Shown one piece after another: positions 8,891 to 16,541 of a DNA stretch of 56,962 nucleotides. The translations under genes were made by a program, and so were the position numbers. Each line of letters opens with the position of its first letter. The first letter of the stretch is position 1. Origin of the DNA: Pseudomonadota bacterium (lineage in GTDB: Bacteria > Desulfobacterota > Desulfobulbia > Desulfobulbales > SURF-16); assembly GCA_018816555.1 (NCBI GenBank), contig JAHIVT010000019.1:1-56962 (forward strand), written 5' to 3'. The notes beneath the pieces were generated by a model. The model made no database searches. It saw nothing but the letters and a program-made list of their open reading frames with translations, and had not been told where the DNA came from.

Positions 8891-9676
8891 TTATTCGCCG
8901 GCTTCCACTTGCATGTCGGCAGGGGGCGCGGCCGGTGCATTGGCTGCAGCCATGGCTTCGGCAATGGCGTCGTCGGTCTCGACCTCTTCGCCCCGTTTGG
9001 CCTTGCCGGAAAGTACCGCATCAGCAATCTTGGAGGTGATCAGTTTGATGGAGCGGATCGCATCGTCGTTGCCCGGAATAAGGTGGTCGATGCCGTCCGG
9101 GTCACAGTTGGTGTCCGCTATGGCGATGACCGGGATTCCCAGACGGTTTGCCTCGTCAACGGCAATGTCTTCCCGTTTGGGGTCAATGATGAAAATCATG
9201 GAGGGTAGACCCTTCATGTCCTTGATGCCGCCGAGGTTGCGCTCAAGCTTGCCCAGTTCTTTTTCCATGCCCAGAGCTTCTTTTTTCTTGTAGCGATGGA
9301 TGCTGCCGTCGTCCCGCATGGATTGGATGGATTTCATGCGGTCAACGGATTTTTTGATGGTCTGGAAGTTGGTCAGCATGCCGCCCAGCCAGCGGTGGTT
9401 GATATAGAACATGCCGGCCCTGCTGGCTTCCTCTTTGACGATGTCCTGCGCCTGACGCTTGGTGCCGACGAAAAGAACCGAACCGCCTTTGGTAACAGTA
9501 TTCACAACTGCCTCATAGGCCTTATTGAAAAGAGGCAGGGTCTTGTCCAGGTTGATGATGTAGATCTTGTTGCGGGCTCCGAAAATATAAGGTTTCATCT
9601 TCGGGTTCCAGCGACGGGTTTGGTGGCCGAAGTGCAGACCGGCAACCAGCATTTCTTTCATTGTAATGTAAGCCAT
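8891..9676 (-). CDS. rpsB: 30S ribosomal protein S2
   Basis: 261 residues from the ATG at 9676, chosen for its GGAG site and because S2 homology begins at [18 protein letters not shown]; the frame extends upstream to 9730 without support. Motifs include [31 protein letters not shown], and [19 protein letters not shown]. The C-terminal tail is acidic and Ala/Pro-rich. S2 joins late in 30S assembly and helps S1 bind. It is the first gene of the rpsB-tsf-pyrH-frr block. Confidence 0.97.
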   Translation of the reverse strand: MAYITMKEMLVAGLHFGHQTRRWNPKMKPYIFGARNKIYIINLDKTLPLFNKAYEAVVNTVTKGGSVLFVGTKRQAQDIVKEEASRAGMFYINHRWLGGMLTNFQTIKKSVDRMKSIQSMRDDGSIHRYKKKEALGMEKELGKLERNLGGIKDMKGLPSMIFIIDPKREDIAVDEANRLGIPVIAIADTNCDPDGIDHLIPGNDDAIRSIKLITSKIADAVLSGKAKRGEEVETDDAIAEAMAAANAPAAPPADMQVEAGE

Positions 9677-9790
9677 TGTTAAATCTCCATTTTTTTTGGT
9701 TAGTCCGCCATCCCGTTTTCCCCAACCCATACGGGCACCAAAGGGGTTTCTCAGGGATGTGTGATGTAAAAATCCAATTCTTTTACCACT

Positions 9791-9820
9791 CTATTATTTT
9801 TTTTGCAAGGGATAGACCAA
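9791..9820 (-). promoter_or_regulatory. Candidate sigma-70 promoter of rpsB
   Basis: Read on the minus strand: -35 TTGGTC (9815-9820), an 18-bp spacer and -10 TAATAG (9791-9796), about 115 bp upstream of the rpsB ATG. It is the best match in the gap between rpsB and divergent waaF. One mismatch pair in the -35 and the 18-bp spacer keep confidence low. Confidence 0.35.
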
Positions 9821-9959
9821 GACTCGGATAAAAAACTTGACAGCTTCCGGGAAAGTAAGCAATCATACGAGATTGCATGAAGCTGATTAAGAGAGTGAAC
9901 AATCCTGTCCCATTTTTTTTATTCCTCCAGCCGGCAGAACCGGTTTCTACAGAAGGCAT

Positions 9960-10997
9960 ATGACGTCATCCCTGAAAGAGTTTCAACCCGAAAAAATACT
10001 GGTACGCTCCACCAACTGGATCGGCGATGCCATCATGACAACCCCGGCAGTACGGACGATTCGGCAGAACTTCCCGGAAGCGGAAATCTCCATGCTTGCT
10101 CAGCCGTGGATGGCCGATGTCTTTGCCGCCAGTCCCCATGTGGATAAAATCATCTTCTATGAAAAAAAGGGTGAGCACCGTGGACTTGCCGGTATGCTGC
10201 GGTTGAGCAGTCTGCTGAAAACCATGCATTTTGATATGGCCATCCTGCTGCAGAACGCCTTTGAGGCGGCGCTGCTGGCCAAACTGGCCGCTATCCCGGT
10301 TCGCGCCGGGTATCAAAGGGATGCACGCTCGCTGCTTCTGACCCATGGCGTGCCCATACGGGCGGAAATACGCAGAAAGCATCAGGTCTACTATTATCAG
10401 GCGCTGATGGAGGATCTCGGCTTGACCATCGGCAGCAACGAACTCTTCCTGCAGCTGGCGGACAGGGATATGGAGTTTGCCGACAAATTCAGGAAAGGTC
10501 TTGGTTCCGGTCCTGTCATCGGCATTAATCCCGGAGCGGCATATGGGCCGGCCAAATGCTGGCCGGCGGAACGATACGGCCAGCTGGCCGCCAATCTTCA
10601 TCGGGAAAACGGGGCGAAATTCATGGTCTTCGGCACCGGGGCGGACCAGGCAACCATTGATGTCATCACCAGTTACGGCGAAGGCTTTATCCACGGTCTG
10701 GCCGGCAAAACGACCCTGGGCCAGGCCATGGCCCTGATATCGCTCTGTGACGCCTTTGTCACCAATGATTCGGGGCTGATGCATGTGGGAGCTGCCGCCA
10801 GAACGCCGCTGGTGGCTATTTTCGGCTCCACCGATGCGGTGGCGACCGGCCCGTTCTCGGACAGGGTGGTGGTGGTGCAGAAGGAGCTTGCCTGCCGGCC
10901 CTGTCTGAAAAAAAACTGTAAATCTGATTTCCGCTGCATGCTCGATATCTCGGTGGCCGAGGTGACGGGTGCTGTGCGGGGATTACTGGAGAAATGA
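9960..10997 (+). CDS. waaF: LPS heptosyltransferase II
   Basis: 345 residues, GT9 family. The N-terminus KILVRSTNWIGDAIMTTPAV is diagnostic of WaaF. Later motifs are INPGAAYGPAKCWPAERYG and TNDSGLMHVGAAARTPLVAIFG (GT-B C-domain nucleotide site). It adds the second L-glycero-D-manno-heptose to the LPS inner core on the cytoplasmic face. Cysteines near the C-terminus (CRPCLKKNC) are frequent in this subgroup. Its stop overlaps the gmhB start (ATGA), and the pair forms a heptose mini-operon. Confidence 0.95.
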   Translation: MTSSLKEFQPEKILVRSTNWIGDAIMTTPAVRTIRQNFPEAEISMLAQPWMADVFAASPHVDKIIFYEKKGEHRGLAGMLRLSSLLKTMHFDMAILLQNAFEAALLAKLAAIPVRAGYQRDARSLLLTHGVPIRAEIRRKHQVYYYQALMEDLGLTIGSNELFLQLADRDMEFADKFRKGLGSGPVIGINPGAAYGPAKCWPAERYGQLAANLHRENGAKFMVFGTGADQATIDVITSYGEGFIHGLAGKTTLGQAMALISLCDAFVTNDSGLMHVGAAARTPLVAIFGSTDAVATGPFSDRVVVVQKELACRPCLKKNCKSDFRCMLDISVAEVTGAVRGLLEK

Positions 10998-11581
10998 TGA
11001 AACCTGCGGTATTTCTGGACAGGGACGGCACCATCAATGAACAGATGGGCTACATCAACCATATCGACCGTTTTCATCTGCTGGAAGGGGTGCCGGACGC
11101 CATTCGCCGGCTCAACATTGCCGGCATTCCCGTGGTGGTGGTCACCAACCAGTCAGGCCTTGCCAGGGGCTATTTCCCGGAAAGTCTGCTGGAGGAGGTG
11201 CATCGCAAGATGGAGCTGCTGCTGGCCGATGACAATGCCCATATTGACGGCATTTTTGTCTGCCCCCACCATCCCGAGGCCAAGGAGGCTAAATTCCGGG
11301 TGGACTGCGATTGCCGCAAACCCAAGAACGGCCTTTTTGTCAGGGCCGCCCGGGAGCTGGAGCTTGATCTGGCCCGCTCCTATGTGGTGGGTGACCGCTG
11401 GTCTGATCTCAAGGCCGCGGCCAGCTGCGGGGCCAAGGGTATTCTGGTGCTCACCGGTTATGGCCGGGGGGATTATGAGTACATCGGCCCGCAGCAGCAG
11501 ATCCAGCCCCATTATGTGGCCGAGAACCTGCAGGAGGCGGTTGACTGGATCCTGGCGGATCTGGCTGTCAGCCGCGTCTGA
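10994..11581 (+). CDS. gmhB: D-glycero-D-manno-heptose 1,7-bisphosphate 7-phosphatase
   Basis: 195 residues, HAD superfamily. Motif I is FLDRDGTIN (catalytic Asp pair), motif II VVVTNQSG, and motif IV VGDRWSDLKAA. The Zn-binding loop CPHHPE...CDCRKPK is typical of GmhB. It removes the 7-phosphate of heptose bisphosphate on the route to ADP-heptose, the donor used by the adjacent waaF product. It is translationally coupled to waaF. A histidinol-phosphatase-like alternative is less likely given the neighbour. Confidence 0.94.
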   Translation: MMKPAVFLDRDGTINEQMGYINHIDRFHLLEGVPDAIRRLNIAGIPVVVVTNQSGLARGYFPESLLEEVHRKMELLLADDNAHIDGIFVCPHHPEAKEAKFRVDCDCRKPKNGLFVRAARELELDLARSYVVGDRWSDLKAAASCGAKGILVLTGYGRGDYEYIGPQQQIQPHYVAENLQEAVDWILADLAVSRV

Positions 11582-11586
11582 CTGGA

Positions 11587-11663
11587 GAATTCAGGAGAGA
11601 GGAGACAGGAGAGAGAATTTTCGTTTTAATTCTGACTCCTGTCTTCTGATTTCTGTCTCCTGC
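11587..11663. repeat. Dispersed inverted repeat, family B copy 1 (AGGAGTCAG type)
   Basis: Left arm GAATTCAGGAGAGAGGAGAC and right arm around CTGACTCCTGTCTTCTGA can pair imperfectly. It sits between the convergent gmhB and RcnB-like genes and may also serve as their terminator. Cleaner copies are at 24189-24292 and 53938-54046. Confidence 0.6.
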
Positions 11664-11665
11664 CT

Positions 11666-12214
11666 TTAGTAATCGCTCAAATCCTGAATGGCATCAACCA
11701 CCATCCCGGTTCCCACCGCGATCAACAGGATATCGTTTGCCACGCGCACGAAGCGGTGATGCTCCGGCGGGGGGCCTAGCTGCACAATAACCTCGGGCGG
11801 CAGATCATAGAAGATGACATCCCGGGGCAGCTGTTTTCCCTTCTTCCATTTCTTGGCGTGTCCGGGAGGCATGCAGCCGTTTTTCTTCTTGGCCAGGCCC
11901 GGCGGGCAGTGGCCGGAACGAAACTGCTCCCTGTAGTAGCTGTGCACGGCGGTACGCTGCGGGTCACCGAAATAGATGTTTGGTGTGACGCCCTGGTGGT
12001 GGTCGTCATGGCCATCACGACCGTCACGGTAGTCATGGTCGCCCCGGTCGTCATGTTTTTCTTTGTCGTACTTTTCACTCTGTTCGTGTTTGTTGTCCTT
12101 TTTGCCGCCGCCGGCCCATGAAGGCTTCTCCGCCAAGGCGGGCGCTGCGGTGGCCAGGATTCCGGCCAGAGCCAGGGCCAGGATACGATTTTTCTGCAGT
12201 GTAATTTTCCGCAT
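11666..12214 (-). CDS. RcnB/CigR-like periplasmic protein
   Basis: 182 residues from the ATG at 12214, which has a GGAG site; an upstream in-frame ATG would bury the signal peptide. The signal peptide ends near AAPALA. Next comes a low-complexity, His/Asp/Lys-rich segment of about 45 residues that could bind metal, then PPGHAKKWKKGKQLP and the C-terminal RcnB-type module ending in a hydrophobic LLIAVGTGMVVDAI. RcnB affects Ni/Co homeostasis in E. coli and CigR is an anti-virulence factor in Salmonella. The role here is unknown. Confidence 0.75.
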   Translation of the reverse strand: MRKITLQKNRILALALAGILATAAPALAEKPSWAGGGKKDNKHEQSEKYDKEKHDDRGDHDYRDGRDGHDDHHQGVTPNIYFGDPQRTAVHSYYREQFRSGHCPPGLAKKKNGCMPPGHAKKWKKGKQLPRDVIFYDLPPEVIVQLGPPPEHHRFVRVANDILLIAVGTGMVVDAIQDLSDY

Positions 12215-12456
12215 GTTTTTTCTCCGAATAAAAAATTGCACACCCGTCCACAGGCAGAACCCGCCTGGGGATTTCTTCCCTTATTACCTTTCCAGACTCC
12301 AATTATAGCCCCGGTTAACTGATTTAGGGAGATATTTTTTCAGGCCTTGTCTGTCTCAGATGTTGATGAAATCCCTATCCCGCAATTCCATCTCTACTTT
12401 GCGCCATTTGCCATGACGAACTGATTCGGTTCATTGACTGTTGTGTTGAAAGCAGG

Positions 12457-13284
12457 TTAGTTCTGTTTGTTAATGAGATGCACATCCCGCTGCGGGAATG
12501 GGATTGAAATTTTGTTTTCTGCCAAAGCCTGATGGATGGCTGCATTGACCTTGAACCGGACTTGAAAGTAGTTTTGGGTAGGCACCCAGTATCTCAGGCC
12601 GATGTTGATGGCTGAATCTGCAAATTCATCGATTCCAATCTGCGGCGCAGGGTCCTGGCAGACGGCTTCAACCTTTTCAAGAACCGACTTGATCGCTGAG
12701 ATCGCTTTTTTGGGATCGTCTTCATAAGATATGCCGACTGAGCCTTCCACGACTTTGTTTGCAAATGAGTTGCGAATAATTTCGCCAACAATGTGTTTGT
12801 TGGGAATGGTGATTTCCTCCTCGTCTTCCGTCGTCAGAATAGTAGCCGCAAGGCCGATCTCTTTAACGATGCCGTTTACTTCATGTATGGTTATGGTGTT
12901 GCCAACCACAAAAGGCCTGGAAATAATTATAGACAGGCCTGCACCGTAATTGGAGAGCGGTCCCTGAACAGCGAAACTGGCTCCAAAAGCAAGGGCACTG
13001 ATTGCTGCAACCATCGGCGTAATGGAGATGCCGAATTTTCCGATGACGATAATAATCACAAAGGCCAGTACGAGAACCTTGATCACATTACCGAGGAATT
13101 TGGATAAAGTTATGTCAACGGAGTGCTTTTCGCAAAGGTTTACTGTCAGTCGTCCCAGCCATCCGGCAAGCTTGATGCCGATAATGAAGATGATAATGGC
13201 ACCAACGATCTGAAAGCTGTATTGAACCATGAATTCAGCAGCAACATCATACAGTTTTTGGATGGTAGCCAGTTCTTCTTGCAT
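12457..13284 (-). CDS. Small-conductance mechanosensitive channel, MscS family
   Basis: 275 residues, the compact three-helix MscS type. TM3 carries the Gly/Ala packing pattern ALAFGASFAVQGPLSNYGAG, followed by the beta domain signature FVVGNTITIHEVNGIVKEIG and NKHIVGEIIRNS. It vents solutes during hypo-osmotic shock. It lies 19 bp after the HU gene on the same strand, so the two probably share the promoter at 13637-13664. Confidence 0.93.
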   Translation of the reverse strand: MQEELATIQKLYDVAAEFMVQYSFQIVGAIIIFIIGIKLAGWLGRLTVNLCEKHSVDITLSKFLGNVIKVLVLAFVIIIVIGKFGISITPMVAAISALAFGASFAVQGPLSNYGAGLSIIISRPFVVGNTITIHEVNGIVKEIGLAATILTTEDEEEITIPNKHIVGEIIRNSFANKVVEGSVGISYEDDPKKAISAIKSVLEKVEAVCQDPAPQIGIDEFADSAINIGLRYWVPTQNYFQVRFKVNAAIHQALAENKISIPFPQRDVHLINKQN

Positions 13285-13303
13285 GGATTTTCCCCTCCGT
13301 CAT

Positions 13304-13582
13304 CTACCCGTTATTTACCTCATCTCCTAATTTCTTTCCAACTTTGAACTTTACCACCGTTTTAGCTGGAATTTCGATGGCTTTACCAGACTGAGGATTT
13401 CTGCCGGCACGAGCAGCTCGCTTGCTTGTTGAGAAGGTACCAAAGCCAATGAGACTGACATTCTCACCTTTCTGTAAGGAATCGGTAATGGCTTCCAGCA
13501 TGCCGAGTAATACTCTGTCAGCATCTATTTTGGTTATGTTTGCTGATTCGGCTATCTGGTTGATCAATTCTGTTTTGTTCAT
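13304..13582 (-). CDS. HU-family DNA-binding protein
   Basis: 92 residues, the normal HU length. It opens MNKTELINQIAESANITK, has the dimer-core GENVSLIGFGTFSTSKRAAR, and the arm motif GRNPQSGKAIEIPAKTVVKF with the intercalating Pro in RNPQ. HU bends and compacts DNA and assists recombination and regulatory loops, including sigma-54 activation in general. An AGGAG site lies 6 bases before the ATG. Confidence 0.95.
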   Translation of the reverse strand: MNKTELINQIAESANITKIDADRVLLGMLEAITDSLQKGENVSLIGFGTFSTSKRAARAGRNPQSGKAIEIPAKTVVKFKVGKKLGDEVNNG

Positions 13583-13636
13583 TGGGTCTCCTGTTATGTC
13601 CTATGTGAGGTGAGTTTGTCGGTAAAGATAGAAGAT

Positions 13637-13664
13637 ACTATATTATTTTAGACAGCACTGGCAA
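13637..13664 (-). promoter_or_regulatory. Sigma-70 promoter of the HU gene
   Basis: Read on the minus strand: -35 TTGCCA (13659-13664), a 16-bp spacer and -10 TATAGT (13637-13642), about 55 bp before the HU ATG. Both boxes are close to consensus. It should also drive the MscS gene. Confidence 0.5.
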
Positions 13665-13885
13665 GAGATAATGGGCGGGGAAAGACGTTTCTGCTGTAAC
13701 GAAAACATGAGACAGGTGATGAAAATGTAACCTCAGAACTCCTGATGTCATGACGTAATTTCAATGAGTTAAGCCACCGTCTTAGATTCTGTCCTGTTAC
13801 CGGATTGAGTACTTAAAGTGCCTAAAATTCCTCAAGTACTTAAGATGAAAGGTTGTATCTGGTCAGATAAGTACCATATCTTTCA

Positions 13886-14137
13886 TTATTTACAGGAAGA
13901 TAAAGGCAGTAAATCCAAGCCATCAACATCTCCATCACTATCAAAATCGCCGGCACATACAACAGTTTGACTGCAGTCTGTACGGCCAAAATCTGTAAAT
14001 GCCTCTGTAAGACTTGTACCATGTAATACGCATTGGTCAAGATGAGCGGTTAAGATGTTGTAATTTACTAATAAAAACGGAATTTGAAATGAGGGCGATG
14101 ATAATTTGAAGGTTCCCTGGTGTGAGTCAACCATCAC
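13886..14137 (-). pseudogene. Relic of a secreted protein with a calcium-loop (dockerin/TSP3-like) end
   Basis: An 83-residue frame whose end reads FGRTDCSQTVVCAGDFDSDG then DVDGLDLL. This is the F-G-R-x-x-C...C-x-G-D-F-D-x-D-G-D-V-D-G pattern found at the C-terminus of many large extracellular deltaproteobacterial proteins. The expected tail (D-L-x-x-F-x-x-D-F) continues only after a frame change, and no large upstream domain or signal peptide is present. I infer the decayed 3' end of a longer gene. A short lineage-specific protein is the alternative. Confidence 0.5.
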
Positions 14138-14254
14138 TGATAGTCGCCGTGATATGCAAACGCTCCTCCAGCGAAGATTGTTGGGGATGTGATGGCCGGG
14201 TTTGATTAAGCAAAGGGGAATAAGAACTGACTTCCCGGTGATCAGGTATGATCG

Positions 14255-14968
14255 TCAAGATCCGTCGACAATGGATGCTGGTGCCAGCCAGGCGCCAACC
14301 TCGCCCAAGGCGGTGGAGGCCAAAAGATAAGCGATATTGCCCGAGGCGGCAAGTTCGCGGGTCAGCTGCAGCAGCTGGCGTGGGCTTTGTTCTTTTGAGC
14401 TTCGGGCCGAAAGATGGGAGACGTAGCCCCACATATGATCCAGGCCGTTCTGCAGTCTCCCTGCCGGGGGAGCAAGGCGCAGGGTGCGGACTAGAATCCT
14501 TGCCAGGGCTCTGAAGCGGAGCTTATCATCAGCGGCGGCAAGCCACGGTCCGATGATTTTGTAAAGCCTTGGGTCACGGGCCAGCACGGAGTATTTATGC
14601 TGGGCCCACAACTGCCGGGCCGAGGAGGGCAGGGGAATGCGGCCGGGTTCCTTGCCGCGATACTTCTCCTGCAGGAGGGCAAACTGGGCGTGGGGCGGGT
14701 CGATAAAGGTTTTCGGCCAGTTGGTTTTGCCGGTGACAACCGGCAGTGGACTGTGATGCTTATACCCTCTTAAACGCATCTCCTCCACCAGCAGGTCGTG
14801 ACGTTTGCCGAGGGCGGCCAGATGGTCTTTCCAGCGCCTTGTTTCCGGATGGGCGGCATAGCCTTTTTTGTTCTGGGTCAGCACCACGAAGATGGCGTGC
14901 AGCTCCCGATGTTCGCCCAGCAGGCTCTGCCGGTTCAGATAGCCCGGATCAATGTCCCAGATACGCAT
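14255..14968 (-). CDS. Pyrimidine dimer DNA glycosylase (T4 endonuclease V-like)
   Basis: 237 residues. The N-terminal 75 residues match the T4 DenV layout: MRIWDIDPGYLNRQSLLGEH then REL. Arg21-Glu22 align with catalytic Arg22-Glu23 of DenV, and the helix LAALGKRHDLLVEEMRLRGY corresponds to DenV 'KRQIELIAECLKRGF'. PPHAQFALLQEKYRGK follows as in family members. These enzymes cut UV dimers. Residue 2 is Arg, not the Thr whose amino group is the DenV nucleophile. An extra C-terminal domain of about 100 residues is unrecognised. It is the third gene of a minus-strand operon with the SDR and PPOX genes, 12 bp after the SDR. Confidence 0.7.
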   Translation of the reverse strand: MRIWDIDPGYLNRQSLLGEHRELHAIFVVLTQNKKGYAAHPETRRWKDHLAALGKRHDLLVEEMRLRGYKHHSPLPVVTGKTNWPKTFIDPPHAQFALLQEKYRGKEPGRIPLPSSARQLWAQHKYSVLARDPRLYKIIGPWLAAADDKLRFRALARILVRTLRLAPPAGRLQNGLDHMWGYVSHLSARSSKEQSPRQLLQLTRELAASGNIAYLLASTALGEVGAWLAPASIVDGS

Positions 14969-14980
14969 GTCCGGCTCCTG

Positions 14981-15883
14981 TCAACCGTTGATCGCCGCCT
15001 GCATGGCGCCCTGGAGCAAGGGATATATGAATTTGTAGCCTGTGTCGCTGGCCTTGTCCGGCATGACCCGTTGTGAGCCGAGGAGCACGGTGGCAAATTC
15101 GCCGATCGCTGCCTTCAGTATGCAGCCGGGCACCGGCAGGATGGCCGGCCGGTGCAGAGCGGCCGCCAGGGCAGCCGTAAATTCCCTGTTGGTCACCGGA
15201 TTGGAGGCCACGCCGTTTATGGGTCCGCGCACCTCCGGGTTCTGAGCTGCATGGAGTATGATGCCGATCAGGTCGTCAATATGTATCCAGGACATATACT
15301 GCCTTCCATTACCGAGCCGGCCTCCAAGCCCCAGTTTGAAGGGGGTGAGCATCTTCTCCAGGGCACCGCCGTCTTTTCCCAGGACGACTCCGGTGCGCAG
15401 CGTGACAACACGGATCCCCAACTCCTCCGCTTTCATGGCCTCTTCCTCCCAGCGCAGGCAGACCGTAGCCAGAAAATCGTTGCCGGGTAGCGATGATTCC
15501 GTCAGCATCTCCCCTCCTCGTGATCCGTAATAGCCGATGGCCGAGGAGGATATCAGGGTAAGGGGACGCTTGCCGGGCTCAAGCCGGGCAAGGGAGTTGA
15601 CCAGAGTGCGGGTGCCATCAACCCGGCTGCCCATGATCCGCTGCTTTTTGGCGCTGTCCCAGCGGCCGTTGAATAAGGGTTCTCCTGCCAGGTGATAAAC
15701 CGTGTCAACTCCGCTGAAAACAGCAGGATCTATTTCTCCCGCAGGGTCCCACTTGCGGGCTTCCACACCCGTGAATACCTTGCTGATGCGGTCGGGATTG
15801 CGTCCCAGCACCACGGGACTTTCCAGCCTGCCGATAAGATGCGTCCCTATAAATCCTGTTCCACCGGTGATGAGGCTTTTCAT
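14981..15883 (-). CDS. TIGR01777-type NAD(P)-dependent epimerase (YfcH/SulA family)
   Basis: 300 residues from the ATG at 15883, which has a GGGAG site; a longer frame adds nine residues upstream. The extended SDR Rossmann motif TGGTGFIGTHL is at the N-terminus, followed by YHLAGEPLFNGRWDSAKKQR, SSSAIGYYGSRGGE (active-site Tyr) and WIHIDDLIGIILHA. The family is widespread and its substrate is undefined. TIGR01777 genes recur in light-induced LitR/CarH gene clusters, which fits the neighbourhood. It is probably co-transcribed with the PPOX gene 63 bp upstream. Confidence 0.88.
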   Translation of the reverse strand: MKSLITGGTGFIGTHLIGRLESPVVLGRNPDRISKVFTGVEARKWDPAGEIDPAVFSGVDTVYHLAGEPLFNGRWDSAKKQRIMGSRVDGTRTLVNSLARLEPGKRPLTLISSSAIGYYGSRGGEMLTESSLPGNDFLATVCLRWEEEAMKAEELGIRVVTLRTGVVLGKDGGALEKMLTPFKLGLGGRLGNGRQYMSWIHIDDLIGIILHAAQNPEVRGPINGVASNPVTNREFTAALAAALHRPAILPVPGCILKAAIGEFATVLLGSQRVMPDKASDTGYKFIYPLLQGAMQAAING

Positions 15884-15946
15884 GTTTCTCTCCCGCGCTC
15901 TTATTGTCAATGATTATGCCGGTTACTGCAGATGGGGAAATTATCC

Positions 15947-16330
15947 TTATTCCCCGGCGCCGATCAGCGGCAACTCTTTGTCAATATTAAAATATACAAC
16001 ATATCGTTTCCGCATGGAATCCGGGTTGTTTACTTCCTTGCAGCGTCGGCACAGTTCCCGTACGAGTTCGTCGTTTTCCTCTTCTGCGGTTTTCGTCAGA
16101 TAAAAACGGCTGCCGCGGTAGCCCGGTCCAGCTTCCAGGAAGAGAAAGGAGGCATGGGGATTGGTTTGCAGATTCTCGTGGGTTCTGTTGTCGCCCATGA
16201 TAAAAACCATTCTGCCGTCCTCTGCGATATGGGGCCTGGAGAATATGGCTGTATTGACCTCACCTTCTCTGTTGGCCGAGGCAAAGACGCCGGTTCCCGT
16301 TGTATCAGTAAAATATTTGTCAAGGTTCAT
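15947..16330 (-). CDS. Pyridoxamine 5'-phosphate oxidase family (FMN split-barrel) protein
   Basis: 127 residues. The split-barrel pattern is visible: TGVFASANREGEVNTAIFSRPH, MVFIMGDNRTHENLQTNPHA, FLFLEAGPGYRGSRFYLTK. These small proteins bind FMN or F420 and reduce diverse substrates or sense flavin. A role in PLP synthesis is unlikely because the C-terminal PNPOx dimer region is absent. It is the first gene of the minus-strand light cassette. A TTGACA-N17-TACCTT promoter with overlapping 11-bp repeats lies about 60 bp upstream. Confidence 0.85.
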   Translation of the reverse strand: MNLDKYFTDTTGTGVFASANREGEVNTAIFSRPHIAEDGRMVFIMGDNRTHENLQTNPHASFLFLEAGPGYRGSRFYLTKTAEEENDELVRELCRRCKEVNNPDSMRKRYVVYFNIDKELPLIGAGE

Positions 16331-16391
16331 AATCTTTCCTCCTGGTGTTTACGTTTTTTTTCCGGACTGGATGATCTACCGACTTATCAAT

Positions 16392-16420
16392 AAGGTATGT
16401 AGTTGTTTTCGTTTTGTCAA
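16392..16420 (-). promoter_or_regulatory. Sigma-70 promoter of the PPOX-SDR-glycosylase operon
   Basis: Read on the minus strand: -35 TTGACA (perfect, 16415-16420), a 17-bp spacer and -10 TACCTT (16392-16397), 62 bp before the PPOX start. The -35 box lies inside the third 11-bp repeat of the adjacent operator candidate, so a bound repressor would block RNA polymerase. Confidence 0.55.
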
Positions 16421-16433
16421 TGTATTGTATAGT
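16403..16433 (+). promoter_or_regulatory. Weak divergent promoter toward the methyltransferase-carH operon
   Basis: On the plus strand, -10 TATAGT (16428-16433) is a good match. The only -35 candidates are TTGTTT (16403-16408, 19-bp spacer) and a poorer box at 17 bp. The -10 falls within the 11-bp repeats. The position, about 108 bp upstream of the methyltransferase ATG, is reasonable. Confidence 0.35.
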
Positions 16434-16441
16434 TTTTGTAT
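16409..16441 (-). promoter_or_regulatory. Three tandem 11-bp repeats: candidate CarH-type operator
   Basis: Read on the minus strand, three contiguous 11-mers share ACA at the same offset: ATACAAAAACT (16431-16441), ATACAATACAT (16420-16430) and TGACAAAACGA (16409-16419). The last contains most of the TTGACA -35 box. Thermus CarH binds tandem 11-bp direct repeats overlapping a -35 element, one protomer per repeat, so layout and period fit a CarH operator. Assignment to the CarH-type protein encoded at 17833-18816 is inferred from proximity. Confidence 0.5.
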
Positions 16442-16541
16442 TGATTGTAGGCTGGGGCATGTTTATATTCTTAAAAAAAGAGATGACAACAATTCCCCTT
16501 CATGATGCCGGGGAAGGAAAAGATTACAGGGAGTATGCACT

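Larger units (their letters stand above)
13583..14254. other. 672-bp region without an intact gene
   Basis: Besides the HU promoter and the calcium-loop gene relic (13886-14137), 13790-13850 holds short A/T-rich repeats around AGTACTTAA and AAGTACTTAAG that can pair. The rest (13665-13790 and 14138-14254) shows no convincing coding frame, RNA gene or promoter. The region looks like decayed sequence between the HU operon and the light cassette. Confidence 0.5.

Noticed and set aside
9837-9862. Perfect TTGACA as a waaF promoter
   Set aside because: No acceptable -10 sequence lies 15-19 bases downstream on the plus strand.
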